A stretch of 5,306 nucleotides of DNA, taken from Actinomycetes bacterium (GTDB taxonomy: Bacteria; Bacillota_I; Bacilli_A; RF39; UBA660). Numbering within the stretch: the first letter of the stretch is position 1; each line of letters opens with the position of its first letter. The translations under genes and the position numbers were made by a program. Location of the stretch: positions 1-5,306 of the forward strand of contig JAGKUT010000065.1 in NCBI GenBank assembly GCA_021152765.1. The letters are read 5' to 3'. Below are positions 1 to 5,306 of the stretch, piece by piece. The notes beneath the pieces were generated by a model. It was not told the origin of the DNA. It searched no databases and worked only from the letters and a program-made list of their open reading frames with translations.

Positions 1-46
1 TTATTATAATGGCAATTATTCCCTTCTTATTCAATTTTCTTTTCAT
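1..46 (-). CDS. N-terminus of a membrane-anchored protein, possibly MltG-type lytic transglycosylase (partial)
   Basis: Only the first 15 codons lie in the window, running off the left edge. They read MKRKLNKKGIIAIII: a short cluster of Lys/Arg followed by the start of a hydrophobic run, as in a single-pass protein with its N-terminus in the cytoplasm. The ATG is 7 bases after the stop codon of the DUF1292 gene. In Bacillus subtilis and many relatives, the gene after ireB-ruvX-yrzB encodes the YrrL/MltG endolytic murein transglycosylase, which starts with this kind of anchor, so MltG is the best guess from context. No catalytic part is visible. There is no Shine-Dalgarno sequence at normal distance: the nearest, AAGGAG at 68-73, lies 21 bases upstream inside the preceding gene. 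The start may therefore depend on coupling, or may be misplaced. Confidence 0.45.
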   Translation of the reverse strand, partial: MKRKLNKKGIIAIII

Positions 47-53
47 AGAAGTA

Positions 54-335
54 TTATTGGTTATTTTCTCCTTTTGCTTCTTCTTGTAGTTCTTTTAGAA
101 TTGTTTCAATTATTTTCCATTCTTTATCAGTTTCAATTGGTAATAATTCTGTTTCTTCTTCTCCTTGTACATAAGCTGATGCGAAAACTCTTGTATTTCC
201 AGATTCATCTTTTGAATCATCTGTATATACCATATAGCTTTTCTTTGTTTCATCTGAATCGAATGTAAATAATACTTCGTATTCTACTTCTTGTCCTTCT
301 TCGTTTGTTACTTTGAATGTCATTTTTTCTTCCAT
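54..335 (-). CDS. yrzB: DUF1292 family protein (YrzB-like)
   Basis: This is a 93-residue acidic cytoplasmic protein with no signal peptide or membrane segment. It matches the DUF1292 family pattern: an N-terminal strand region on an acidic background, the block EVLFTFDSDETKKSYMVYTDD (about residues 20-40), the block VFASAY (about 50-55), then LLPIETDKEWKIIETIL (about 64-80) and a charged tail. The molecular function of the family is not established. The strongest clue is its constant position after ireB and ruvX in Firmicutes, which is kept here. It starts one base after the ruvX stop. AAGGA at 342-346, inside the end of ruvX, sits at proper spacing from the first ATG, which is why I prefer that start over Met5. 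Translation is probably coupled to ruvX. Confidence 0.94.
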   Translation of the reverse strand: MEEKMTFKVTNEEGQEVEYEVLFTFDSDETKKSYMVYTDDSKDESGNTRVFASAYVQGEEETELLPIETDKEWKIIETILKELQEEAKGENNQ

Positions 336-336
336 C

Positions 337-756
337 TTAATCCTTCTTTCTATCTAAGTACGTTTGTAATATAATGTTTGCTGCTAAACTGTCTACTTTT
401 TGTTTTCTTTTTTTTCTAGACATATTTGCTTCTATCATATAGTTATGTGCTTCTACTGTTGTTAATCTTTCATCTTGCATTTCTACATCTATGTTTAAAT
501 TTTTTTCTAATTCTTCTTTAAAATTCAAACATCTTTCTGCGCTTTCACCTATTGTGTTATTCATATTTTTTGGTAATCCTAGTACTAATTTTCCGATTTT
601 TTCTTGTTCTATTATTTTTTTCAATTCTTCTAATAGATATTCATAATCGTTTTCTTCGTATCTTATTGTTTTATATGTTGACGCTATTGTATGTGTTAAG
701 TCACTTATTGATAGTCCTAGTGTCCTTGTTCCTAAATCTAATCCTAAATATTTCAT
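337..756 (-). CDS. ruvX: RuvX/YqgF family RNase H-fold nuclease (putative pre-16S rRNA nuclease / Holliday junction resolvase-like)
   Basis: The 139 residues are full length for the YqgF/RuvX family. The RNase H fold begins with MKYLGLDLGTRTLGLSISD, with the first acidic catalytic residue at D7. Next come the central strand and loop LVLGLPKNMNNTIGESAE (57-74), the signature DERLTT at 95-100 with acidic D95/E96, and the C-terminal helix VDSLAANIILQTYLD with acidic D122. Family members are linked to maturation of the 16S rRNA 5' end in E. coli, and the fold resembles the RuvC resolvase; which substrate matters here cannot be read from sequence. The start ATG overlaps the ireB stop as ATGA (753-756). 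No good Shine-Dalgarno sequence precedes it, so translation most likely re-initiates from ireB. The cytoplasmic location is inferred from the lack of any membrane or signal segment. Confidence 0.96.
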   Translation of the reverse strand: MKYLGLDLGTRTLGLSISDLTHTIASTYKTIRYEENDYEYLLEELKKIIEQEKIGKLVLGLPKNMNNTIGESAERCLNFKEELEKNLNIDVEMQDERLTTVEAHNYMIEANMSRKKRKQKVDSLAANIILQTYLDRKKD

Positions 757-992
757 TTTATAAATTCTTTTAATAAAACTTCTATAATTTTTGTTCTATC
801 AAATTTAAGTATTTTATTTCTTGATTCTTTATGATTTGAGATGTATCCAGGGTCTCCGCTCATTAAGTAACCAACAATTTGATTTATAGGGTTATATCCT
901 CTATCTTCTAGATTCAAAACAATTTCTTTTAATGTTTCAGAAATATTCTCATCTATAAATTCATCTGTATCATATACTTTCGTTTCGTCCAT
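753..992 (-). CDS. ireB: IreB family regulatory phosphoprotein (YrzL-like, DUF965)
   Basis: The 79 residues match the IreB/YrzL family along their length. The core runs from ISETLKEIVLNLEDRGYNPINQIVGYLMSGDPGYISNHKESRNKI (about 18-62) to a C-terminal helix, KIIEVLLKEFIK. In Enterococcus faecalis IreB is a small dimeric protein phosphorylated on N-terminal threonines by the PASTA kinase IreK and tied to cephalosporin resistance. Thr4 and Thr9 in the N-terminal MDETKVYDTDEF segment are the obvious candidates here, although the kinase gene is not in the window. A GGTGAT ribosome binding site (994-999 region) supports the chosen ATG. Its TGA stop overlaps the ruvX start, and this TGA is also evidence for the standard genetic code. 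In Bacillus the gene upstream is usually alaS; here it is the dGTPase-family gene, 37 bases away. Confidence 0.96.
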   Translation of the reverse strand: MDETKVYDTDEFIDENISETLKEIVLNLEDRGYNPINQIVGYLMSGDPGYISNHKESRNKILKFDRTKIIEVLLKEFIK

Positions 993-1020
993 ATTATCAC
1001 CATCCTATGAATATATATTT

Positions 1021-1049
1021 ATTTTAACATTAATTATTGTTTTTATCAA
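1021..1049 (-). promoter_or_regulatory. Candidate internal promoter for ireB-ruvX-DUF1292
   Basis: On the minus strand, TTGATA (1049-1044, one mismatch to TTGACA) and TAAAAT (1026-1021, one mismatch to TATAAT) are separated by 17 bases, the ideal sigma-A spacing. The -35 lies within the last codons of the dGTPase gene. The predicted transcript would start near 1014 and include the ireB ribosome binding site. In DNA this AT-rich such matches arise by chance, so support is moderate. It could give the ireB group expression independent of polA. Confidence 0.42.
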
Positions 1050-2163
1050 TAATTTTACTATATTCTTTTGTGAAATAGTCATCTGTCATACCTGCAATGT
1101 AGTCAATAACTATCCTTTCATTTGTTGTATTATTTTTATATTCTTCTGTCATATTATTTAGGTATACTTCATATATGCTTGTTTCTGTATTTTTGTTTTC
1201 CAAATATTTTAGGTTTGTTTCGAATACTGTATTAAACATTTCTTTATATTTTTCTTTTTGTTCTTTAGTTATTACCTTGTAATATATATTTTCATAATTA
1301 AACTTTTGAAGATCATTTAGTGCTTTCATTATCTTTTCTGACATAGTTATATAGTGTTTATCAGTACTGTTTTCAATTATGTCTAATACTAGTGTTGTTA
1401 CTATATCGCCATTGGTTTCTCCAAGAATTTTCATTATTGATTCTGGTAGTTCTTCTGGTTTTAATATATTCATTGTTATTGCGTCTTCTATATCTTTTCC
1501 AATATAACTGATTACATCGCTTATTCTTACTACGCATCCTTCTAACGTCATTGGTCTAAGTGAAAGTATATTTTCGACGCTTTTATAACAGTTCTCATAG
1601 TCTTCTAAAAATTCTTCTTTTGTTTTTTCAATAGGTGCATATTTATCTAGTATTAATTCACCATTATGACAAAGTATTCCATCTAGTGTTTGAATTGTCA
1701 AATTTAATCCTTTTCCATTTTTTTCAAGATTCATTAAATTTCTTACGCTTTGAACATTATGCATAAATACGCCTTCATTGTGTTTTAATGATAGTTCATT
1801 TAAAAATGTTTCTCCTAAATGACCAAATGGTACGTGTCCTAAGTCATGACCTAGCGCCATTGCTTCTATTAAGTCTTCATTTAACGATAGCGCTCTTCCT
1901 ATGGTTCTTGCGATTTTTGATACCATTTGAACATGACTCATTCTTCTTGAGATATGATCATTATCTTTTATTGTAAATACTTGTGTTTTATCCATGTATC
2001 TAAAGTATGATTTTGACCATATAATTCTGTCTACATCTCTATAGTATTCAGGACGTATATCTTTTATTTCTTCTTTTAATCTTATTGATTCTCTGTCCCT
2101 AGTTGCATATTCTCCTAGTTCTTTTTCGTGTACTAGCATTTTTTCTCTAATATTTTCTATCAT
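1030..2163 (-). CDS. dgt: dGTPase-family deoxynucleoside triphosphate triphosphohydrolase (HD domain)
   Basis: This 377-residue HD-superfamily protein probably hydrolyses dGTP or other dNTPs to the nucleoside and triphosphate in the cytoplasm. The N-terminal block RPEYYRDVDRIIWSKSYFRYMDKTQVF (37-63) is the family opening. Metal ligands of the HD site are H77 (in RRMSHVQMV), H106-D107 (in ALGHDLGHVPFGHLGE) and D216 (in EGCVVRISDVISYIGKDIEDAI). Family-conserved FMHNVQSVR follows at 133-141. Variations are the Arg usual after the last metal Asp (DR-I-AY), here Val217, and RLTH replaced by RMSH; the core metal site is intact. Its AGGTGAT ribosome binding site overlaps the polA stop codon, so it is co-transcribed and probably translationally coupled with DNA polymerase I. 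That fits a role in dNTP balance. Substrate preference cannot be predicted; a broader HD dNTPase remains possible. Confidence 0.9.
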   Translation of the reverse strand: MIENIREKMLVHEKELGEYATRDRESIRLKEEIKDIRPEYYRDVDRIIWSKSYFRYMDKTQVFTIKDNDHISRRMSHVQMVSKIARTIGRALSLNEDLIEAMALGHDLGHVPFGHLGETFLNELSLKHNEGVFMHNVQSVRNLMNLEKNGKGLNLTIQTLDGILCHNGELILDKYAPIEKTKEEFLEDYENCYKSVENILSLRPMTLEGCVVRISDVISYIGKDIEDAITMNILKPEELPESIMKILGETNGDIVTTLVLDIIENSTDKHYITMSEKIMKALNDLQKFNYENIYYKVITKEQKEKYKEMFNTVFETNLKYLENKNTETSIYEVYLNNMTEEYKNNTTNERIVIDYIAGMTDDYFTKEYSKIIDKNNN

Positions 2164-2166
2164 AAA

Positions 2167-2173
2167 ATCACCT
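2167..2173 (-). promoter_or_regulatory. Ribosome binding site of dgt, overlapping the polA stop
   Basis: The minus strand reads AGGTGAT, 3 bases before the dgt ATG. Its first bases are shared with the TAG stop codon of polA (2174-2172). Ribosomes finishing polA therefore end on top of the dgt initiation site, which suggests coupled translation and fixes the dgt start. Confidence 0.8.
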
Positions 2174-4754
2174 ACTTTGCTTCGTACAAGTTATCTCCTA
2201 TATTTATATCTACTTTTAATGGTACACTTAATTTATATGTATTTTCCATTATTTCTTTTAATATAGTTTTAATTTCTTCTAATTCATCTTTTTTAGTATC
2301 TATTACAAGTTCGTCGTGTATTTGAAGTATCATTTTTGATTTTAGATTTTTTTCTTTGAATTTTCTATGTACTTCTACCATTGCTTTTTTAATTATATCT
2401 GCACTTGTTCCTTGTATTGGTGTATTTAAGGCCATTCTTTCTCCTGCTTGTCTTATCATGTAGTTTTTATTTTGTAGTTCTGGTATTATTCTAATTCTAT
2501 TAAATAGTGTTTTTACATATCCTAGTTCATGTGCTTGTTTTATTGTTTTGTCCATGTATTCTTTTATTCCTGGATATGTATTTAGATAGTTATCTATGAA
2601 TCCTTTTGCTTCGTATGTTGGTATATTTAAATTTTCTGATAGTCCATAGCTACTTATTCCATATATTATTCCAAAGTTTACTGCTTTTGCGACTCTTCTT
2701 TCTTGTGATGTAATTTCATTTATGTCCTTTTTAAATATGTCACTAGCTGTTTTTGCGTGTATATCTAAATCGTTATTGAATGCATTTATTAGTGATTCAA
2801 CTTGCGCAATACTTGATAGTATTCTTAGTTCTATTTGTGAATAATCTCCACTCATTATTACTGAGTCTTCACTTGGAATAAATGCTTTTCTTATTAGTTT
2901 TCCATATTCATCTCTAGCTGGTATATTTTGTAAGTTTGGTTCTTGACTTGATAGTCTTCCTGTTCTTGTTAGTGCTTGATTATAAATTGTGTGAATTTTA
3001 TTGTCACTTTGTATTTCTTTTATTAATCCTTCTATATATGTTGTGTATAGTTTTGTTAGGCTTCTATATTCTAATATTTTTTCTATTATTGGATGTTTTC
3101 CTTTTAATTTGTTTAGCACATCAACTGCAGTTGAGTATCCTGTTTTTCCTTTTTTTCCATGTGGAAGATTTAGTTTTTCAAATAGTATATCTCCTAATTG
3201 TATTGGTGAAGATATATTAAATTCAGTACCAGCCAATTCATATATTTCTTTGCTTATTATTTCTGTTTTTTCTAGAATTTCTTTTCCCATTTCTTCTAAT
3301 GTTTTTTTATCTACATTTATTCCATCATATTCCATGTCTCCTAGTACTATTCCTAGTGGCATTTCTATATCATTGAATAAGTCATACATTTCTTGTTTTT
3401 TTAGATTATCAGTTAAATCTTTTTCTGTATCATATATAAATTTAGCTTTTAATACTGCATTTTTAGCGATTTCATTTTCTTCTGGAGTTATATCTGCGTG
3501 TTTACCAAATACTGTTTCATAGAATGGAATATTAATTCCAAATTGGTTCGCTAAATAGGCTATATCGTCTTTTACATTTTTTTCTAGAAGGTAAGCCGCT
3601 AACATTGTGTCGAATGTTATATTATTTATTTCAATATTATTTTCTTTTAATACAACATATAGTTTTTTTTCATCATATGTAATTAATTCTTGTTCTTTTA
3701 GAAAACTTGGTTGTTGTAATAGTATTTGTTTTGGAATGTAAATTGATTGATTTTTATTATATATTGCTGCTCCTAGTATTTCGGATTTATGATAGTTTGT
3801 TCCTAATACTTCTAGGTATATAGCTGATTTTTCATTTATACTTATTTCATTTATATCTTTTATTATTTTAAAGCTTACTTCTTCTTGTTTTTTTATTTGT
3901 GTTTTTTTTAGAAATGAATAAAATTCCAATTCTTCATACATTTTATTAAGCTCATCTATATTTGGTTCTCTATATTCTAAGTCATTTATATTAATTTCCA
4001 TAGGTACTTCTTTATATATTGTAGCTAGTTCATATGATTCATATGCGTCTTGTTTTCCAGCTAATAATTTTTCTTTTGTTGCTCCTTTGATATTATCTAT
4101 ATTTTCATATATTCCGTCTAGTGTTTTATATTCATGAAGTAGTTTTAAGGCACCTTTTTCTCCTATTCCTTTTACACCTTTGATGTTATCTGATGAGTCT
4201 CCCATTAAAGCTTTTAGATCTATTATATTTATCGGGTCAATTCCCCATTCTTGTTTAAATGATTCTTCTGTGTATCTTACATAGTCTTTTGATTTTAATA
4301 GTTTTATATTTACAGTTTTTGTTACTAATTGAAGTAAATCTTTATCACTACTTATTATTGTTCCAGTATATTCAGGATCATTTTCACAGAATTCAGCGAA
4401 TGTTCCTATTATATCGTCTGCTTCATAGTTCTCTATTTCATAATATGTTATTCCCATTTTTGTAAGTAATTCTTTTGCCACCGGAAATTGTTGTTTTAAT
4501 TCATCTGGCATTTCTATTCTTCCAGCTTTATAGTCTTTATATTTTTCATGTCTGAATGTTTTTCCTTTATCGAAAGCAACTATTATATGTGTTGGTTGTT
4601 CCTCGTCTAATATTTTATTTATCATATTTGTAAATCCAAATAATCCGTTTGTTGGGAATCCTTTACTATTTTTCATAAAGTTTCCATTATAAGCAGTTGC
4701 ATAATAGCTTCTAAATAATAAATTATTTCCGTCTACTAGTATTAAGTTTTTCAT
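2172..4754 (-). CDS. polA: DNA polymerase I (5' nuclease plus polymerase; 3'-5' exonuclease site degenerate)
   Basis: The 860 residues are a complete family A polymerase, acting in Okazaki-fragment processing and gap-filling repair. The 5' nuclease domain (about 1-290) has its acidic cluster at D8, D62, E111/D113/D114, D137/D139 and D186/D189, then the helix-hairpin-helix GVKGIGEKGALKLL. The middle domain (about 295-450) keeps FDTML (D382) but has LEV (314-316) where proofreading enzymes have the DxE pair. The third motif is also lost, so it is probably inactive, as in Bacillus-type Pol I. The polymerase carries TGRLSSQEPNLQNIP (598-612), motif A DYSQIELR (D637, E642), motif B RRVAKAVNFGIIYG (R686, K690, F694, Y698), R773/N777/Q781 and motif C QIHDELVID (D814, E815). 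An AGGTGAT ribosome binding site (4758-4764) supports the ATG. It is the first gene of the left-hand operon. Confidence 0.98.
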   Translation of the reverse strand: MKNLILVDGNNLLFRSYYATAYNGNFMKNSKGFPTNGLFGFTNMINKILDEEQPTHIIVAFDKGKTFRHEKYKDYKAGRIEMPDELKQQFPVAKELLTKMGITYYEIENYEADDIIGTFAEFCENDPEYTGTIISSDKDLLQLVTKTVNIKLLKSKDYVRYTEESFKQEWGIDPINIIDLKALMGDSSDNIKGVKGIGEKGALKLLHEYKTLDGIYENIDNIKGATKEKLLAGKQDAYESYELATIYKEVPMEININDLEYREPNIDELNKMYEELEFYSFLKKTQIKKQEEVSFKIIKDINEISINEKSAIYLEVLGTNYHKSEILGAAIYNKNQSIYIPKQILLQQPSFLKEQELITYDEKKLYVVLKENNIEINNITFDTMLAAYLLEKNVKDDIAYLANQFGINIPFYETVFGKHADITPEENEIAKNAVLKAKFIYDTEKDLTDNLKKQEMYDLFNDIEMPLGIVLGDMEYDGINVDKKTLEEMGKEILEKTEIISKEIYELAGTEFNISSPIQLGDILFEKLNLPHGKKGKTGYSTAVDVLNKLKGKHPIIEKILEYRSLTKLYTTYIEGLIKEIQSDNKIHTIYNQALTRTGRLSSQEPNLQNIPARDEYGKLIRKAFIPSEDSVIMSGDYSQIELRILSSIAQVESLINAFNNDLDIHAKTASDIFKKDINEITSQERRVAKAVNFGIIYGISSYGLSENLNIPTYEAKGFIDNYLNTYPGIKEYMDKTIKQAHELGYVKTLFNRIRIIPELQNKNYMIRQAGERMALNTPIQGTSADIIKKAMVEVHRKFKEKNLKSKMILQIHDELVIDTKKDELEEIKTILKEIMENTYKLSVPLKVDINIGDNLYEAK

Positions 4755-4770
4755 ATTATCACCTATATTT

Positions 4771-4799
4771 ATTTTATCAAATCATTTATTTTAAGTCCA
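4771..4799 (-). promoter_or_regulatory. Candidate promoter of polA operon
   Basis: The minus strand carries TGGACT (4799-4794, four of six to consensus), a 17-base spacer, and TAAAAT (4776-4771) preceded by TG one base upstream, making an extended -10 (TGATAAAAT). This is the best match I see between the terminator at 4841-4866 and polA. The predicted start near 4764 falls at the first base of the AGGTGAT ribosome binding site, leaving a leader of only about 10 bases. The true start may therefore lie elsewhere. Confidence 0.35.
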
Positions 4800-4824
4800 T
4801 TTATTTGAATTAATTTAATTTTTT

Positions 4825-4872
4825 ATTTAAATAAAATAAAAACCGTAAACTTTTTTGTTTACAGTTATTATT
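4825..4872 (-). terminator. Intrinsic terminator of the small membrane-protein gene
   Basis: The perfect core stem GTAAAC/GTTTAC (4845-4850 with 4857-4862) closes a 6-base loop. After one mismatch it is extended by three pairs (4841-4843 with 4864-4866), and after another by five A-T pairs, out to 4835 and 4872. Read on the minus strand, the core stem is followed by GGTTTTTATTTTATTT, a U-rich tract. It sits 14 bases after the stop codon of the 64-residue gene (4886) and upstream of polA, so it separates the two units. A plus-strand role is unlikely, because no plus-strand gene lies upstream. Confidence 0.85.
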
Positions 4873-4885
4873 CCTTTTTATTCTT

Positions 4886-5080
4886 CTATCTTGTAATGAT
4901 GCTTATTAATATACTACAGATTATTACTCCACATGTTAATACTAAAGTATTTAATCTGTCGTTATTAATTATAAGTGCATCTGTCATTTTAGCATATGAC
5001 TTTTGCGTTTGTTTACTGTAGGATTTTTTTAAATCATACAATTCCTGCATTTTATCTATTTTTTCAGTTTTGTAGTTCAT
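4886..5080 (-). CDS. Small protein with C-terminal membrane anchor, function unknown
   Basis: I do not recognise this 64-residue protein. Residues 1-41 are hydrophilic and rich in Lys, Gln, Ser and Tyr (for example LYDLKKSYSKQTQKSYAKM), probably helical. Residues 43-62 (LNTLVLTCGVIICSILISII) form one hydrophobic segment long enough to span the membrane, with two cysteines and a final Arg. There is no N-terminal signal peptide, so a tail-anchored topology with the bulk in the cytoplasm is likely. The layout, a short polar helix then a terminal membrane helix, resembles small phage XhlA-type or stress and membrane regulatory peptides, but I see no diagnostic motif for either. That the gene is real is strongly supported: an AGGAGGG ribosome binding site, a near-consensus promoter and an intrinsic terminator frame it tightly as a monocistronic unit. 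Confidence 0.82.
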   Translation of the reverse strand: MNYKTEKIDKMQELYDLKKSYSKQTQKSYAKMTDALIINNDRLNTLVLTCGVIICSILISIITR

Positions 5081-5085
5081 ATTAT

Positions 5086-5092
5086 CCCTCCT
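5086..5092 (-). promoter_or_regulatory. Strong Shine-Dalgarno site of the small membrane-protein gene
   Basis: The minus strand reads AGGAGGG, 5 bases before the ATG at 5080. It is the closest match to the anti-SD sequence in the window (other genes use AGGTGAT or AAGGA) and fixes the start codon. It suggests efficient translation. Confidence 0.85.
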
Positions 5093-5101
5093 ACTATCTT
5101 A

Positions 5102-5130
5102 ATTATATCAGTGGTATTTTTTATTGTCAC
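5102..5130 (-). promoter_or_regulatory. Near-consensus sigma-A promoter of the small membrane-protein gene
   Basis: On the minus strand, GTGACA (5130-5125, five of six to TTGACA) is followed by a 17-base spacer and a perfect TATAAT (5107-5102). The -10 is preceded by TGA, giving an extended TGnTATAAT. The predicted start is near 5095, giving a leader of about 15 bases that begins just before the AGGAGGG site. This is the best promoter in the window and implies vigorous, largely activator-independent transcription. Confidence 0.82.
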
Positions 5131-5156
5131 TAATAAAGTATGTCAAATTGATTGTG

Positions 5157-5176
5157 TTTACATTATTTTTTGTAAA
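5157..5176. repeat. Inverted repeat in the divergent intergenic region, possible operator
   Basis: TTTACA (5157-5162) and TGTAAA (5171-5176) are perfect inverted half-sites separated by 8 bases. The repeat lies between the minus-strand promoter at 5102-5130 and the plus-strand lipoprotein gene, and overlaps the candidate -35 of the latter. This would be a natural place for a repressor, but a 6-base repeat in AT-rich DNA is weak evidence. Confidence 0.3.
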
Positions 5177-5187
5177 GTGTCTATAAA
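5157..5187 (+). promoter_or_regulatory. Candidate promoter of the plus-strand lipoprotein gene
   Basis: TTTACA (5157-5162, five of six to TTGACA) and TATAAA (5182-5187, five of six to TATAAT) lie upstream of the plus-strand start with a 19-base spacer, longer than ideal. The predicted transcript would start near 5194 and carry the AGGTGA site at 5212. I saw no better-spaced pair in this gap. Confidence 0.33.
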
Positions 5188-5211
5188 TTTATTTTTTCAT
5201 ATATTATTTTT

Positions 5212-5217
5212 AGGTGA
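5212..5217 (+). promoter_or_regulatory. Shine-Dalgarno site deciding the TTG start
   Basis: AGGTGA is placed 5 bases before TTG at 5223. An in-frame GTG at 5214 lies inside this site and so would have no ribosome binding site of its own. A TAG directly before it (5211-5213) closes the frame, leaving TTG as the best start. Confidence 0.75.
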
Positions 5218-5222
5218 TTATC

Positions 5223-5306
5223 TTGAAAAAGATATTTGTTTTATTATTATTTTTATTATGTGGGTGTTCAAATAAAATGGTTTTAAATTGTAGTTATGTT
5301 GATAAT
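5223..5306 (+). CDS. N-terminus of a lipoprotein (partial, runs off the right edge)
   Basis: Twenty-eight codons are visible, with a TTG start read as Met. The peptide has a KK n-region (residues 2-3), a hydrophobic core IFVLLLFLL (4-12) and the lipobox LCGC (12-15). Signal peptidase II should cleave before Cys15, which would be diacylated and anchor the protein on the outer face of the membrane. The mature part begins CSNKMVLNCSYVDN and is cut off by the window. That is too little to assign a family; short lipoproteins with this kind of Cys-containing start are common and mostly uncharacterised in low-GC Gram-positives. It is the only plus-strand gene and is divergent from the small membrane-protein gene across a 142-base gap. 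The next Met (residue 19) lies beyond the lipobox, which further supports the TTG start. Confidence 0.8.
   Translation, partial: MKKIFVLLLFLLCGCSNKMVLNCSYVDN

Noticed and set aside
753..992. Possible mycoplasma-type genetic code (TGA as Trp), suggested by the extreme AT content
   Set aside because: IreB ends at the expected family length with TGA, and the Trp residues checked in PolA, the dGTPase and the DUF1292 protein are all encoded by TGG.
993..1029. Possible terminator between dgt and ireB
   Set aside because: The 37-base gap has no GC-containing stem or hairpin with a following U tract, so read-through from polA-dgt into ireB is expected.
3001..3522. A 173-codon plus-strand open frame antisense to polA
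   Set aside because: It lies wholly inside the polymerase gene, encodes a Ser/Phe/Ile-rich low-complexity product with no family pattern, and has no convincing ribosome binding site. It is explained by the AT-rich codon use of polA on the other strand, as are the shorter plus-strand frames at 74-268, 552-773, 1788-1976, 2936-3220 and 4259-4465.
4821..4836. Perfect 16-base palindrome TTTTATTTAAATAAAA upstream of polA
   Set aside because: It consists only of A and T in a very AT-rich gap, where about one or two such palindromes are expected per window by chance. It also merges with the U-tract of the terminator. There is no independent sign of an operator.
1..5306. CRISPR arrays, tRNA or rRNA genes, insertion sequences, riboswitches, phage or defence modules
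   Set aside because: I found no regularly spaced direct repeats, no tRNA-like cloverleaf sequence, no transposase or integrase, and no gap longer than 142 bases between genes. The recognised genes are housekeeping or envelope-related.

Overview
This is a low-GC chromosomal stretch from a Gram-positive-type bacterium of the Firmicutes/Bacillota. It is very AT-rich, the proteins are rich in K/E/N/I, and the ribosome binding sites (AGGTGAT, AGGAGGG) are strong. The ireB-ruvX-DUF1292 trio is itself characteristic of this group. The standard genetic code fits: IreB ends in TGA, while the Trp codons in PolA, the dGTPase and the DUF1292 protein are TGG. A code-4 mollicute is therefore unlikely. An uncultured Clostridia- or Bacilli-like lineage is plausible, but I cannot name it.

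Most of the window (1-4754) is one minus-strand gene block, read right to left: polA (DNA polymerase I), a dGTPase-family HD phosphohydrolase, ireB, ruvX, a DUF1292 (YrzB-type) protein, and at the left edge the first 15 codons of what is probably the mltG-type membrane protein. Gaps are -3 to +37 bases and no terminator is visible inside the block, so it looks like one operon. A candidate internal promoter precedes ireB. The block links DNA repair and replication (PolA), dNTP pool control (dGTPase), RNase H-fold nucleic-acid processing (RuvX) and cell-envelope signalling (IreB, possibly MltG).

To its right (4835-5130) is a self-contained minus-strand unit: a near-consensus promoter with an extended -10, a strong RBS, a 64-residue protein with a C-terminal membrane segment, and an intrinsic terminator. 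I do not recognise this protein. A 142-base divergent intergenic region follows. The window ends in the first 28 codons of a plus-strand lipoprotein gene with a TTG start.

Most of the region is ordinary housekeeping DNA, and I see no CRISPR array, mobile element, tRNA or rRNA. The least explained items are the small membrane protein, the divergent control region and the placement of polA and the dGTPase directly upstream of ireB-ruvX.
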